Source: GCA-2693325 sp036343635 (lineage in GTDB: Bacteria > Latescibacterota > UBA2968 > UBA8231). Taken from it: DNA of 61,515 bases. Below, in pieces: positions 1 to 8,098 of the stretch. The position numbers and the translations under genes are program-made. The notes below the pieces were generated by a model. It saw nothing but the letters and a program-made list of their open reading frames with translations. It made no database searches and had not been told where the DNA came from. Within the stretch, counting starts at the first letter, position 1. Every line of letters starts with the position of its first letter. The stretch covers positions 1 through 61,515 of the forward strand of contig JAYYVF010000060.1 in NCBI GenBank assembly GCA_036343635.1, given 5' to 3'.

Positions 1-861
1 ACCAATAGCATATCGTAACGGCAATTTAATTTCATAACGACCCCGCAAAGAAATCTTGTCAAGGGTTTGTATATCTTCATTGTCATATTCGACGCTAGTA
101 TAACCTTCTGGATTGCCCCGAAAATGATAGCGTATTTCCTGACCTATGCTACTTGCGACAGTAGCACCAATTCTCAAACGAGGATTTTCCCGAGGCATAC
201 GCACTAGCGCACCCAGACGTAGACTTCGCGCTCCCTCATATTCGTCTAAAAAGGTGTCTTCACTACGTAAGTTTTTATACGTATAATAATCATTTATATC
301 CACGTAGAAAAATTCATTGCGATGTTGATCGTCTCCCCCAACAAGCCCGAGTGTCCCACCCAATGAAATAAATGGGGACACATCAACCGCTGCTGAAATA
401 GAAGATAAAGTCAATTGTCCTTCATGTTGAAAATGATGACGAACTTGTAAACTATTTATCTTGTCAAAACCCGTCTGACGCAAGCCCCAATCAAAACCAG
501 CAACTTGATTAAATCCGATTGCAAATACCAAACTCCCTTGATAGACCGGGTAGGGGTAAACGAAGCCCATAGCAGTGAAACCTGTATTACTCATTTCCAA
601 ATCATCTTGAGTCTGGTTAAAAACAGATTTATTGTGACGACTCTTGCGAGAAAATGAAATATCTAACTTACGGTCCGTTATCTGTGCTAATCCTGCGGGA
701 TTCCAATACGAGGCTGTGAAATCATCGGCTACGGCAATATACGCTCCGCCCATACCCATAGCACGCACCCCTACGCCAGAAAAATTTCCAATTACTCGCT
801 CTGGCTGAGCAAAGCTCCCTGAAACAAATCCAGTGAGCAAAACTATGAGCAACAACCCCAT
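1..861 (-). CDS. FadL/PorV-type outer-membrane beta-barrel protein (3' end cut by window edge)
   Basis: The visible part covers the first 287 codons; the C-terminus lies outside the window. Residues 1-18 form a signal peptide with likely cleavage after SFA. Residues 33-59 hold the conserved N-terminal block of the OMPP1/FadL/PorV superfamily (RAMGMGGAYIAVADD, then SYWNPAGLA). The remainder alternates polar and hydrophobic residues, as expected of a beta barrel. The ATG at 861 shares its A with the stop codon of the upstream gene (TAATG), so the two are probably translationally coupled. By family it should sit in the outer membrane, either as a channel for hydrophobic substrates or as a PorV-like carrier. 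A second, diverged member of the same superfamily lies at 31396-32814. Confidence 0.8.
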   Translation of the reverse strand, partial: MGLLLIVLLTGFVSGSFAQPERVIGNFSGVGVRAMGMGGAYIAVADDFTASYWNPAGLAQITDRKLDISFSRKSRHNKSVFNQTQDDLEMSNTGFTAMGFVYPYPVYQGSLVFAIGFNQVAGFDWGLRQTGFDKINSLQVRHHFQHEGQLTLSSISAAVDVSPFISLGGTLGLVGGDDQHRNEFFYVDINDYYTYKNLRSEDTFLDEYEGARSLRLGALVRMPRENPRLRIGATVASSIGQEIRYHFRGNPEGYTSVEYDNEDIQTLDKISLRGRYEIKLPLRYAIG

Positions 862-1598
862 TAGAAATTCTCCGTATATATTACAGCCAACTCTCTGCTA
901 GGATCAGAATGCGATTTATCACGTGGCAAAACATCCTTACTAAACATTCGAATATGGAGTACGGAGGATAAGGTCCAATTCACACCGATATTAAGGACAC
1001 CTTTTCCCCTATCTAAATCATTAAACGGCAGTTCGTATTCGAAAAGAACTGATAAGTCTTGGTTTACTTGCTTATCAAGACCGGCCCAACCTCTTGGTTG
1101 GGATCCCTTATTTTCATCAGAGCTAAAATTGACTCCCGCATGTAAACCAAACTGGCCAAACGTGGACATGTAATTTTTACTTATGACTCCAAAAAATCCC
1201 CTGGGTTTATTTTCATAATTGCCAGACTTAAAGGGTCCATATCCTTGACTTTCATATCCCAAAGCCAGCGCAGGAAAAGTTTCACTTTCCTCGATAGCTC
1301 GATAGCGAGCTGCTACTTCAGCGCGTGGTTGCAAATCAATATCACCTCGTCCTATCAAATGACGAGCTCCGAAGGACAGGCCAATAGTAAGACGTTTTAG
1401 TGCCCCAGCTTGTACCTTGGTCAAAACGCCACCGTCCGCAAACAATCGCAAACCCACTGCATAACGTCCTTTCCCAAGTAAACCGGCTGTTGGACAATCA
1501 ACAAGCCGGTCCAACTCAGCAAACTCGGACGCAAAAAGTGGCTGAACGGAAAAAATTACTATCATCAAAATTTCCCGTATTCGAAATGCCAATACCAT
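861..1598 (-). CDS. putative outer-membrane or periplasmic beta-structured protein
   Basis: A 245-residue protein with an N-terminal hydrophobic stretch and a likely signal-peptidase site after LFA (about residue 23). After cleavage it reads LVDCPTAGLLGKGRYAV followed by LRLFADGGVL, a block I associate with conserved uncharacterised barrel proteins of FCB-group and related bacteria. Many alternating strands and Gly/aromatic girdles (IGLSFGARHLIG, LHAGVNFSS, FEYELPF, LNIGVNWTL) support a beta barrel. It is the first gene of a pair with the PorV-like protein (TAATG overlap). Function unknown; a partner or assembly factor of its neighbour is possible but is inference. tsaE ends 21 bp upstream. 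Confidence 0.65.
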   Translation of the reverse strand: MVLAFRIREILMIVIFSVQPLFASEFAELDRLVDCPTAGLLGKGRYAVGLRLFADGGVLTKVQAGALKRLTIGLSFGARHLIGRGDIDLQPRAEVAARYRAIEESETFPALALGYESQGYGPFKSGNYENKPRGFFGVISKNYMSTFGQFGLHAGVNFSSDENKGSQPRGWAGLDKQVNQDLSVLFEYELPFNDLDRGKGVLNIGVNWTLSSVLHIRMFSKDVLPRDKSHSDPSRELAVIYTENF

Positions 1599-1619
1599 GT
1601 CGTCTCCTAACTCCTGAAA

Positions 1620-2060
1620 TTACGTTGTATTGGTGACAAAAATTCTCCTACGCTCGTCATCAAGATAAAACATTTCAACATCCAATCGACATTCTGGCAG
1701 AATTTCACTGGCCCGCTCCGCCCATTCTACAAGGCAGATACCATCTCCAAAAAAATAATCTTCAGTTCCGAGCTCTATCAACTCGTTGATTCCACCCACC
1801 CGGTACAAATCAAAGTGATAAACTGGAATAGTTGACGAACCAAGAGATCCTTTATATTCGTTAATTATTATGAAAGTCGGACTATTAACATATCCCTCTA
1901 CTCCTAGAGCCCCACATATTCCCTGAATCATACAAGTCTTGCCACTACCTAAATCACCATGAAATGATACAACTTTACCAATATCCAAGTATCGAACAAG
2001 ATCCTCCCCAATTCTACGTGTCTCATCCGCAGATACTGTGACCGTGTCCACAACAACCAT
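1620..2060 (-). CDS. tsaE: tRNA threonylcarbamoyladenosine biosynthesis ATPase TsaE
   Basis: A 146-residue member of the YjeE/TsaE family, the ATPase that works with TsaB and TsaD to make the t6A37 modification of ANN-decoding tRNAs. A Walker A motif (GDLGSGKT) lies at residues 35-42, followed by the family block SPTFIIINEY, the HFDLYR segment and a late VEWAERA motif. Length matches the family (about 150). The gene starts 9 bp after the PorX-like gene, so it is probably transcribed with the two-component pair. No tsaB or tsaD is seen nearby. Confidence 0.93.
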   Translation of the reverse strand: MVVVDTVTVSADETRRIGEDLVRYLDIGKVVSFHGDLGSGKTCMIQGICGALGVEGYVNSPTFIIINEYKGSLGSSTIPVYHFDLYRVGGINELIELGTEDYFFGDGICLVEWAERASEILPECRLDVEMFYLDDERRRIFVTNTT

Positions 2061-2069
2061 AGTCGACCG

Positions 2070-3632
2070 TTACTTAGATTCGAGAACAGCCACTGGCAAT
2101 ATCATTTCTTCCAAAGAAACACCTCCATGTTGAAATGAATCCTTATACTGCCTTTGATACTCATTAAAATTTGTAGGATAAACAAAATAGAAGTCTTCTT
2201 TAGCAACTAAAAAATTCGACCCAATTCCCGTGCTGGGCAAACCATAAGACTCTGGCTCACTGATTACAAGGGCATCCCTTTCTTCACAACGTAGATTTCG
2301 GCCATATTTGTAACGCAAATTGTTTGATGTGTCACGATCGCCATGAACCATAGCTGCTCGATTGCTACGCACTGCTCCATGATCAGTTGTCAGCACAACA
2401 GCCGCATCAGTTTTAGCAATATTCTTTAAAGTTTCAAATAAAGAAGAGTGACCAAACCAGGAACGAACTAGATTACGGAATGCTCTTTCATCAGGGGCCA
2501 TCTCTTTAAGCAGTTCGGACTGAGCTCGACCATGCACAAGCATATCTAAAAAATTATAAACTACTGAAACAAGGGGCCATTTGCGCAATGAAGTAACTTT
2601 TTTCGTTAGTGCCTGTGCTTCATTCGTATCCAAAACTTTTACGTAATGTGATCCAGGCTTGAGTTGAATCCCCATATCGCTTATTTGATCATCAATAAAT
2701 TGGTGTTCATTGCGATTTAAACTATTTTCATTTTCTTGGGTCTTGCCCCAAAGAGATGGATATTTCTTAGCAATTTCATTAGGGAAAAGCCCGCTAAATA
2801 TTGCATTGCGCGAATAAGGTGTTGCTGTTGGAAGAATCGAATAATGGTAAGAACGTTTGATATTGAAATAATCTGCCAACTGTGGTTCCATGACCATCCA
2901 ATGATCTAGCCTCAAGCAATCAACTACAATAAAAAACACCTGACGTCCCCCTTCGATATGCGGCATAACGTATTCAGGAACTACATCAACCGATAGAGGT
3001 GGAGAATTATCTTCGTTGTCAACCCAAGTAGCATAATTATTTTCTATGAATCTACAAAAGTCCTTATTGCACTCACGTCGCTGGTCAGTTACCATTTGTT
3101 GTAGGCCGGCGTCTCCCAGGTGAGCAATCTCAATCTCCCATTCACAAATTTGACGATATATTTCTATCCACGTCTTCCAATCAGTATTAACGCCGATTTT
3201 GTCCCTGATTTGGCTCGCTTTTGCTACATAATCCTGTCCGGCCTGGCTCTGACGAATCTGTCGCGTATCAAGAATTTTTTTGCAAGCCATAAAAATTTGA
3301 CTCGGATTCACTGGTTTAGTCAAATAATCGTCAATACGTCGTCCGATAGCCTGATTCATCAAATGTTCTTCTTCGTTTTTGGTAATCATGATTATCGGTA
3401 TATTCGCGTCAAGCTCTTTTATCTTTTCCAGTGTAGACAGACCGTCAAGCCCAGGCATCATTTCATCTAAGAGGACAATATCAAAAGAGCCATTTCGCAC
3501 TAACTCTATAGCATCTTTTCCATTGTTTACAGGAGTAACTGCATATCCTTTTTCATCTAAGAAACGATGATGGGAACGCAATAATTCAATCTCATCATCC
3601 GCCCAAAGTATATTTCGTTTAATTTGTTCCAT
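2070..3632 (-). CDS. porX: PorX-like response regulator with PglZ phosphodiesterase domain
   Basis: Residues 1-120 are a CheY-like receiver (ILWADDE acidic pair, phospho-acceptor Asp in VLLDEMMPG, Lys in YLTKPVNP). The rest is a PglZ/alkaline-phosphatase-superfamily domain with VVDCLRLDHW, the ILPTATPYSRNAIFSG block, LTTDHGAVR and a C-terminal HGGVSLEEMILPVAVL. This is the architecture of PorX, the type IX secretion regulator of Bacteroidota, whose PglZ domain is a zinc-dependent phosphodiesterase acting on oligonucleotides. The open frame extends to a GTG at 3647; I prefer the ATG at 3632 because it gives the usual family N-terminus, though neither has a clear ribosome site. The sensor kinase gene ends 26 bp upstream of the longer start. 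Confidence 0.88.
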   Translation of the reverse strand: MEQIKRNILWADDEIELLRSHHRFLDEKGYAVTPVNNGKDAIELVRNGSFDIVLLDEMMPGLDGLSTLEKIKELDANIPIIMITKNEEEHLMNQAIGRRIDDYLTKPVNPSQIFMACKKILDTRQIRQSQAGQDYVAKASQIRDKIGVNTDWKTWIEIYRQICEWEIEIAHLGDAGLQQMVTDQRRECNKDFCRFIENNYATWVDNEDNSPPLSVDVVPEYVMPHIEGGRQVFFIVVDCLRLDHWMVMEPQLADYFNIKRSYHYSILPTATPYSRNAIFSGLFPNEIAKKYPSLWGKTQENENSLNRNEHQFIDDQISDMGIQLKPGSHYVKVLDTNEAQALTKKVTSLRKWPLVSVVYNFLDMLVHGRAQSELLKEMAPDERAFRNLVRSWFGHSSLFETLKNIAKTDAAVVLTTDHGAVRSNRAAMVHGDRDTSNNLRYKYGRNLRCEERDALVISEPESYGLPSTGIGSNFLVAKEDFYFVYPTNFNEYQRQYKDSFQHGGVSLEEMILPVAVLESK

Positions 3633-3673
3633 AACCATATCTTTCACAATAAAAAAATAATGCCAGCGGAATT

Positions 3674-5473
3674 CTACTTTCCATTACTCCGGCTAGTAGG
3701 CAAAATCACTTCAAATGTCGTACCCTCTCCGGGAACACTCTGAACAACGCTTATATGACCACCGTGATATTCCTCTACTATCCGACGAACAAAAGCCAAT
3801 CCCAGACCCCACCCACGCTTTTTTGTACTAAATCCAGGATCAAAGATTCTTTTTATATTTTCAGGGGTTATGCCACGGCCTGTATCCTGAAATGAAATAT
3901 GCACTGAATGCTCTTCATGGACCTGCGAAATATTAATTAGTATATGCCCTGGCGTTCCCTCCATCGCATCTATAGAATTCTTAAATAAATTTTCAAATGC
4001 CCAGCTGATTAACTCCGCATTTAAAGGAACGCTTAAATGTTGATTTTGGGGTTGTATTTCAATTTCATGGCGACCAAATTGTGGGCCACGATGACGAAAA
4101 TATTCAATCGTTTTGTTTAGCACGCTATAAACATCTTGGGCAACCAATTCAGGTACAGACCCGATCTGACTAAATCGCAAAGCGATCTGATTAAGATGAT
4201 CCATGTCTTCATCCATCTCGTCAACCATTTGGCGAATATTTTGAATCGGAACACCATTTTCAGCATTGTTAGTCTTGTCCAGCTCAATGCGCATCAGTTC
4301 CAACCAACCAGACAATGAAGATAATGGTGTTCCTAATTGATGAGCAGTCTCTTTTGCCATACCAACCCAAATAGAACGTTGTTCACTCCGCTTAATATTT
4401 CTGTAACCAAGGTACCCAACTAACAAAAAGAGCAAGAGTACACTAATCTGGACAAATGGTGCTAGTGAAATACGGCTAACCAAGTCTGAAGGACCGTAAT
4501 GAATATAATATTCGGCAGGTACGCTAAAAGGGATTGGATCCGTATCTCGACTTAATCTTTGTAAAAATGTTCTAACCCGGTTTACAGAATATTCGTCTTG
4601 AATACGCTCGTCTGGCAAACCGAGACCTCGCCAACCAACAATTTCCCCCTCGCCATCAGTTACAATCGCTCGTGAATTGTTGAAATAAAGGTAGCTAAAA
4701 CCTTCTGAAGGGACGGAAACTATCAAAGGATTTCGTCGGTTAACACGTAACTCTTCTAATGCCAAACGCACCTGAATCAATGCCGAAGTGGATTGGTTCG
4801 TTTCTTCAGGAAGACCGGCCCCAGTCCATCTTACAATGTCCCCATTATTATCTGTAATCACAACTCGATTACGATCTACATATATTTGAGCCTGTGTATC
4901 AGGGGATAGGTAATATTGAATTGGCTCATTTTCCTGATCCATTTTCTTCAACAATCGACCAAGAACTACATCGTTAGTTTCATTTTGTGCGTTCTGAAAT
5001 GAAGAAAACCATCCAGAAATACCATCTTTCTCTCGAGCTAGTAAATCATCTATACCTCTTTGTTCAATAATTTCACCGCGATGGTTTGTTATGATACACG
5101 GAAAATCGATATTGGGATTATTGATGACCTCCGTAAAAATTGTCATCGTCTGTTCCTCGCTCGCTAGGGGTGCGAAAGAAATGAGACGAGCATAGAGACC
5201 GACCCGGCTTTTTTCCTGCTCACGTAATTGATGAGACAAAGATTCATTGTAAAGAAGAAAAGCTATAATAGCCAGAACGCTGCCTAAGAATACGTAAGCA
5301 CGAAAAATCGGTGATATGCCGAGAGAAAATAAAACATTTCTCAGCCAAATATGGCCTTTCCGATGAGCATCAGTTACGTTAGGCTTCACGACATCGATTG
5401 GGGCCTGTCCTCTTCGACGACGGCGACTATTGTTTAGAACTTTGGACCGTTCCTTCACAACTTTCTTTTCCAT
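3674..5473 (-). CDS. membrane sensor histidine kinase, likely partner of the PorX-like regulator
   Basis: A 599-residue protein. A basic N-terminus leads to a first transmembrane helix at about 57-75, a large extracytoplasmic sensor region (about 76-337), a second helix at 338-357, then the kinase core. His378 lies in ETAHQLGTPLSSL. ATP-binding boxes follow: the N box around FENLFKNSIDAM, DTGRGI, and GWGLGLAFVRRI. The sensor region carries an internal repeat, DNNGDIVRWTGAGLPEE near 208 and DGEGEIVGWRGLGLPDE near 273, with a third weaker copy near 130. No HAMP domain is obvious. Placed directly upstream of the PorX-like gene on the same strand, it is presumably its kinase; the Bacteroidota kinase PorY is a different protein encoded elsewhere. 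Confidence 0.87.
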   Translation of the reverse strand: MEKKVVKERSKVLNNSRRRRRGQAPIDVVKPNVTDAHRKGHIWLRNVLFSLGISPIFRAYVFLGSVLAIIAFLLYNESLSHQLREQEKSRVGLYARLISFAPLASEEQTMTIFTEVINNPNIDFPCIITNHRGEIIEQRGIDDLLAREKDGISGWFSSFQNAQNETNDVVLGRLLKKMDQENEPIQYYLSPDTQAQIYVDRNRVVITDNNGDIVRWTGAGLPEETNQSTSALIQVRLALEELRVNRRNPLIVSVPSEGFSYLYFNNSRAIVTDGEGEIVGWRGLGLPDERIQDEYSVNRVRTFLQRLSRDTDPIPFSVPAEYYIHYGPSDLVSRISLAPFVQISVLLLFLLVGYLGYRNIKRSEQRSIWVGMAKETAHQLGTPLSSLSGWLELMRIELDKTNNAENGVPIQNIRQMVDEMDEDMDHLNQIALRFSQIGSVPELVAQDVYSVLNKTIEYFRHRGPQFGRHEIEIQPQNQHLSVPLNAELISWAFENLFKNSIDAMEGTPGHILINISQVHEEHSVHISFQDTGRGITPENIKRIFDPGFSTKKRGWGLGLAFVRRIVEEYHGGHISVVQSVPGEGTTFEVILPTSRSNGK

Positions 5474-5481
5474 AAAAAATT

Positions 5482-5617
5482 ATTTACGTCATATTGTGTT
5501 TTGAGGATTGATGCATGCATAACCTAACCTTTTATATTATAATTTACGTCACCCTACACCATTTTGTCACGAAGTTATGCACCTGAAATCAAGAAATAAC
5601 TACCGATGCACGTAAAT
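5482..5617. repeat. three copies of ATTTACGT in a divergent intergenic region
   Basis: TTTACGTCA occurs at 5483-5491 and again at 5543-5551, exactly 60 bp apart in the same orientation. ACGTAAAT, its reverse complement core, lies at 5610-5617, just inside the start of the downstream gene. They sit between the divergent histidine kinase (start 5473) and the DUF2279 gene (start 5606). A regulator binding site is possible; the 132-bp region is AT-rich (TATAAT at 5538-5543 on the plus strand) and chance recurrence is not excluded. Confidence 0.35.
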
Positions 5618-6547
5618 TGCTACGTACTATATCTTATGATATCCATACTAAAAGTCAGTGAACTCCATGCAGAAAACTCTTCCTCAACCCTGTCTGACAC
5701 TACTGATTTAATACACCTCAATAGGGTTGCCGTACTGATTGGTGGGATAGCAAGTTTTCGTTATATCGGACTAAATCACGTCGAGCAAACATGGTACTCC
5801 GGCGAAAAAGCTGAGAAAATCCGCTGGAGAAATGACTGGAAAGGCGATACATATTTAAATATGGATAAGGGTGGGCATTTAATGTCTGGCCTTTTTACCG
5901 CAAGCACCATAACTCGCACCTCCTCTTGGGCTGGTTTTGGTTCACGAACATCTGCCATATTAGGTACCTTGATAAGTTGGTCGGCTCTATTTGAGATCGA
6001 AATGCGTGACGCTTACTTCGCGCAATGGGGATTTAGCATACCTGACTTCACTGCAAATACAATCGGTGCGAGCATTCCTCTTATATACTCGTTGTTTCCG
6101 CAAAGTCGATCTATTCGATTTAAGTTCGGCTACTACCCTTCGAATCTTTACTTAGACCGAAGAGAGAGAAGTTCGAGATATGAACCTTTCACAAATCATG
6201 TAATTGACGATTACGAGGGAATGTCCTTTTGGGTTAGCGTACCTACCGAAAATTTCTTTCCCAAAAACTTCCAATCTAAAATTCCACGGTGGGCACGATT
6301 AGCTTTTGGGTATGGTGCAATTGGGTTACACGGTAGCAATAAAAAAAGTCGTGGTCAAAATAAAGGTTATCCCGATCGCCCAGATGCAAGACCCGAAATT
6401 TTTATTGGCCTGGACTACGACACAACATACATTCCCGGATCCAACCATATATGGAAGAACATTCGAGAACAATTAAATTGGTTACGGCTGCCCGCACCAG
6501 CCTTACGTGTCTATCCTGACCTTAGGTTTTATCTACTAATGCTCTAA
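5606..6547 (+). CDS. DUF2279 family exported protein
   Basis: 313 residues with a hydrophobic N-terminus (about 5-20) and a likely signal cleavage near HAEN. The segment with DKGGHLMSG followed by hydrophobic helices, and later the DDYEGMSFW and IFIGLDYD motifs, resembles the DUF2279/YfiM family of uncharacterised periplasmic or outer-membrane proteins found in Bacteroidota and other Gram-negatives. The C-terminal end (LRVYPDLRFYLLML) ends in a strand-like segment. It is transcribed divergently from the sensor kinase and converges on the flagellin gene with only 10 bp between stops. Function unknown. Confidence 0.7.
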   Translation: MHVNCYVLYLMISILKVSELHAENSSSTLSDTTDLIHLNRVAVLIGGIASFRYIGLNHVEQTWYSGEKAEKIRWRNDWKGDTYLNMDKGGHLMSGLFTASTITRTSSWAGFGSRTSAILGTLISWSALFEIEMRDAYFAQWGFSIPDFTANTIGASIPLIYSLFPQSRSIRFKFGYYPSNLYLDRRERSSRYEPFTNHVIDDYEGMSFWVSVPTENFFPKNFQSKIPRWARLAFGYGAIGLHGSNKKSRGQNKGYPDRPDARPEIFIGLDYDTTYIPGSNHIWKNIREQLNWLRLPAPALRVYPDLRFYLLML

Positions 6548-6557
6548 GAATAAAATC

Positions 6558-7388
6558 CTAACGCAATAAAGACAACAAACCTTCAATATCAATATCTGCT
6601 TCCTTGGCTAAATTTGTTGCCGTCTGCGACATTATCTGAGATCGCGTCAAATGAGATACCGCCTGTGCCAAATCAGCGTCCCTTATTGAAGATTCTACAC
6701 CCTGAACACGCTCTATGATATTGTTTGTCGCATCAATACTTAATTCAAATCTATTTTGTAACGCCCCGATTTGACTTCGAACTTGAATTACGTTTCTTGC
6801 AGCGCTATCTATGTTATCCAATGCCTTCATTGAGCTATTTTGAACATCAACCGAAACAGCGTCCAACTGCATTGCAGGACCCGACGCACGCATATCACCC
6901 AAACGTAATTCTACCAAATCATTACTGCTACCGGATGGACCCGCCTGAAGTATAATATCTTCCGTCTCAGAAGTAAGTAGAGAAAAACCATTGTATTTAG
7001 CTGATTCCGCCATACGAGTCATTTCATCTTTTAGCTGCTGAAATTCGCTGTTTGTTGCTTGGCGTTGTTCATCATTAATCGTTGAAGAACTGCTCTGGAT
7101 TGCCAGAGCCTTCATTCGTTGGAGGATCTGGCCTATTTCATCTAAAGCTGTATCAGCGATTTGTAGCATTTGATAACTTTGCTGTATAGAACGACTCCCC
7201 TGGCTCAAAACACGCGTCTCTGCCAGTAGTCCATCTGCTAACCCCACACTCGCAACATCATCGCTTGACCGATTTACCCTTTGACCAGAGGAAATTTGTT
7301 CCAAATGGCGCGCAACTTTGTCAAAATGCACAGTAAGATTCAAATGCATGTTCTTCAAATGAGCGCTGTTTTGCAGTCGTAAAGTCAT
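6558..7388 (-). CDS. fliC: flagellin
   Basis: A 276-residue flagellin consisting almost only of the conserved D0/D1 domains, without the variable D2/D3 insertion. The N-terminal half contains LEQISSGQRVNRSSDDVA, the RVLSQGSRSIQQ block and ALDEIGQILQRMKALAIQSS. The C-terminal half holds NRFELSIDATNN, IRDADLAQAVSHLTRSQI and ends in LLSLLR, the classic export/polymerisation end. The ATG at 7388 is preceded by GAGG. No sigma-28 consensus could be fitted to the 186 bp upstream. No other flagellar gene lies in the window. Confidence 0.93.
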   Translation of the reverse strand: MTLRLQNSAHLKNMHLNLTVHFDKVARHLEQISSGQRVNRSSDDVASVGLADGLLAETRVLSQGSRSIQQSYQMLQIADTALDEIGQILQRMKALAIQSSSSTINDEQRQATNSEFQQLKDEMTRMAESAKYNGFSLLTSETEDIILQAGPSGSSNDLVELRLGDMRASGPAMQLDAVSVDVQNSSMKALDNIDSAARNVIQVRSQIGALQNRFELSIDATNNIIERVQGVESSIRDADLAQAVSHLTRSQIMSQTATNLAKEADIDIEGLLSLLR

Positions 7389-7512
7389 AGGAACCTCGTC
7401 ACTTCGTTAATATTTTCTAACTTCTCGACTAATCGAAGCAAACATCGTACCAAACATCTTTTAGGGCAAGATTTGCAAAGAAAACGTCATCCCCGACTTA
7501 AGCGGAGAGAAA

Positions 7513-7540
7513 ATTAGTTAACAAATTTGTTGCAACTAAT
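7513..7540 (-). terminator. imperfect palindrome, possible terminator of the bactofilin gene
   Basis: ATTAGTT at 7513-7519 pairs with AACTAAT at 7534-7540, and the interior AACAAATTTGTT (7520-7531) is itself palindromic, with a 2-nt bulge. On the minus strand it lies 35 bp past the bactofilin stop and is followed by TTTTCTCTCC. The stem is AT-rich, so termination would be weak; an operator is the alternative. Confidence 0.4.
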
Positions 7541-7574
7541 CTTCGAAACGATCCAATTTGGTAGGTTCAAAAGA

Positions 7575-7973
7575 CTATTCTTGATCAAGTTCATCGGAAT
7601 TAACATCATTGGGATTTTCACCACTCTGCATGTTGCACACACCATGCAACACGGCACCATCTGCAACAGACAATGCCTTTGCATGAACGTCACCGACCAA
7701 ACACGCATCTCCATCAAGGCGTACTTTATCAGCATGTACATCACCATCCACCCGACCATTTATATATACTTCCTTAGCCCACAAATTTCCACGCGATTGA
7801 CCCGACTGGCTAATTGTTAAAGCACCTGAGCATTGCAATTCCCCATTAAACGTACCGTCAATGCGGACACCATTGTCCACCTTCATCGTGCCTTCGAAAA
7901 CAGTACCAAGACCAATGATCGTATTTAATTGATTACCATCGGCAGCCTTGGATCCATCGCTTTTTCCCAACAT
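7575..7973 (-). CDS. bactofilin
   Basis: About 132 residues from the preferred ATG at 7973 (MLGKSDG...). The body is a right-handed beta-helix typical of bactofilins: NTIIGLGTVFEGTMKV, VRIDGTFNGELQCSG and VYINGRVDGDVHADKV repeat with about 18-residue periodicity, ending in a short acidic tail. Bactofilins polymerise without nucleotide into cytoskeletal filaments that position cell-wall enzymes, stalks or chromosomes. An upstream in-frame ATG at 8045 would add 24 residues that do not resemble the family; neither start has a strong ribosome site. No M23 peptidase gene, the common partner, is adjacent. Confidence 0.88.
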   Translation of the reverse strand: MLGKSDGSKAADGNQLNTIIGLGTVFEGTMKVDNGVRIDGTFNGELQCSGALTISQSGQSRGNLWAKEVYINGRVDGDVHADKVRLDGDACLVGDVHAKALSVADGAVLHGVCNMQSGENPNDVNSDELDQE

Positions 7974-8098
7974 CAATTTTGTCCGGTTTTTAATTGGTGC
8001 CACATTCCACAACGCGATCGGAATATAGTCTGCAGTGAAAATCAAAGCAACACATTTCCCCTAACATTCACAAAGGTAGGAACTTGTACCTCTTTCAA

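Noticed and set aside
7389..7574. Sigma-28 or sigma-54 promoter for flagellin
   Set aside because: TAAA and CGAT elements are present but at wrong spacing, and GG/GC pairs are not at -24/-12.
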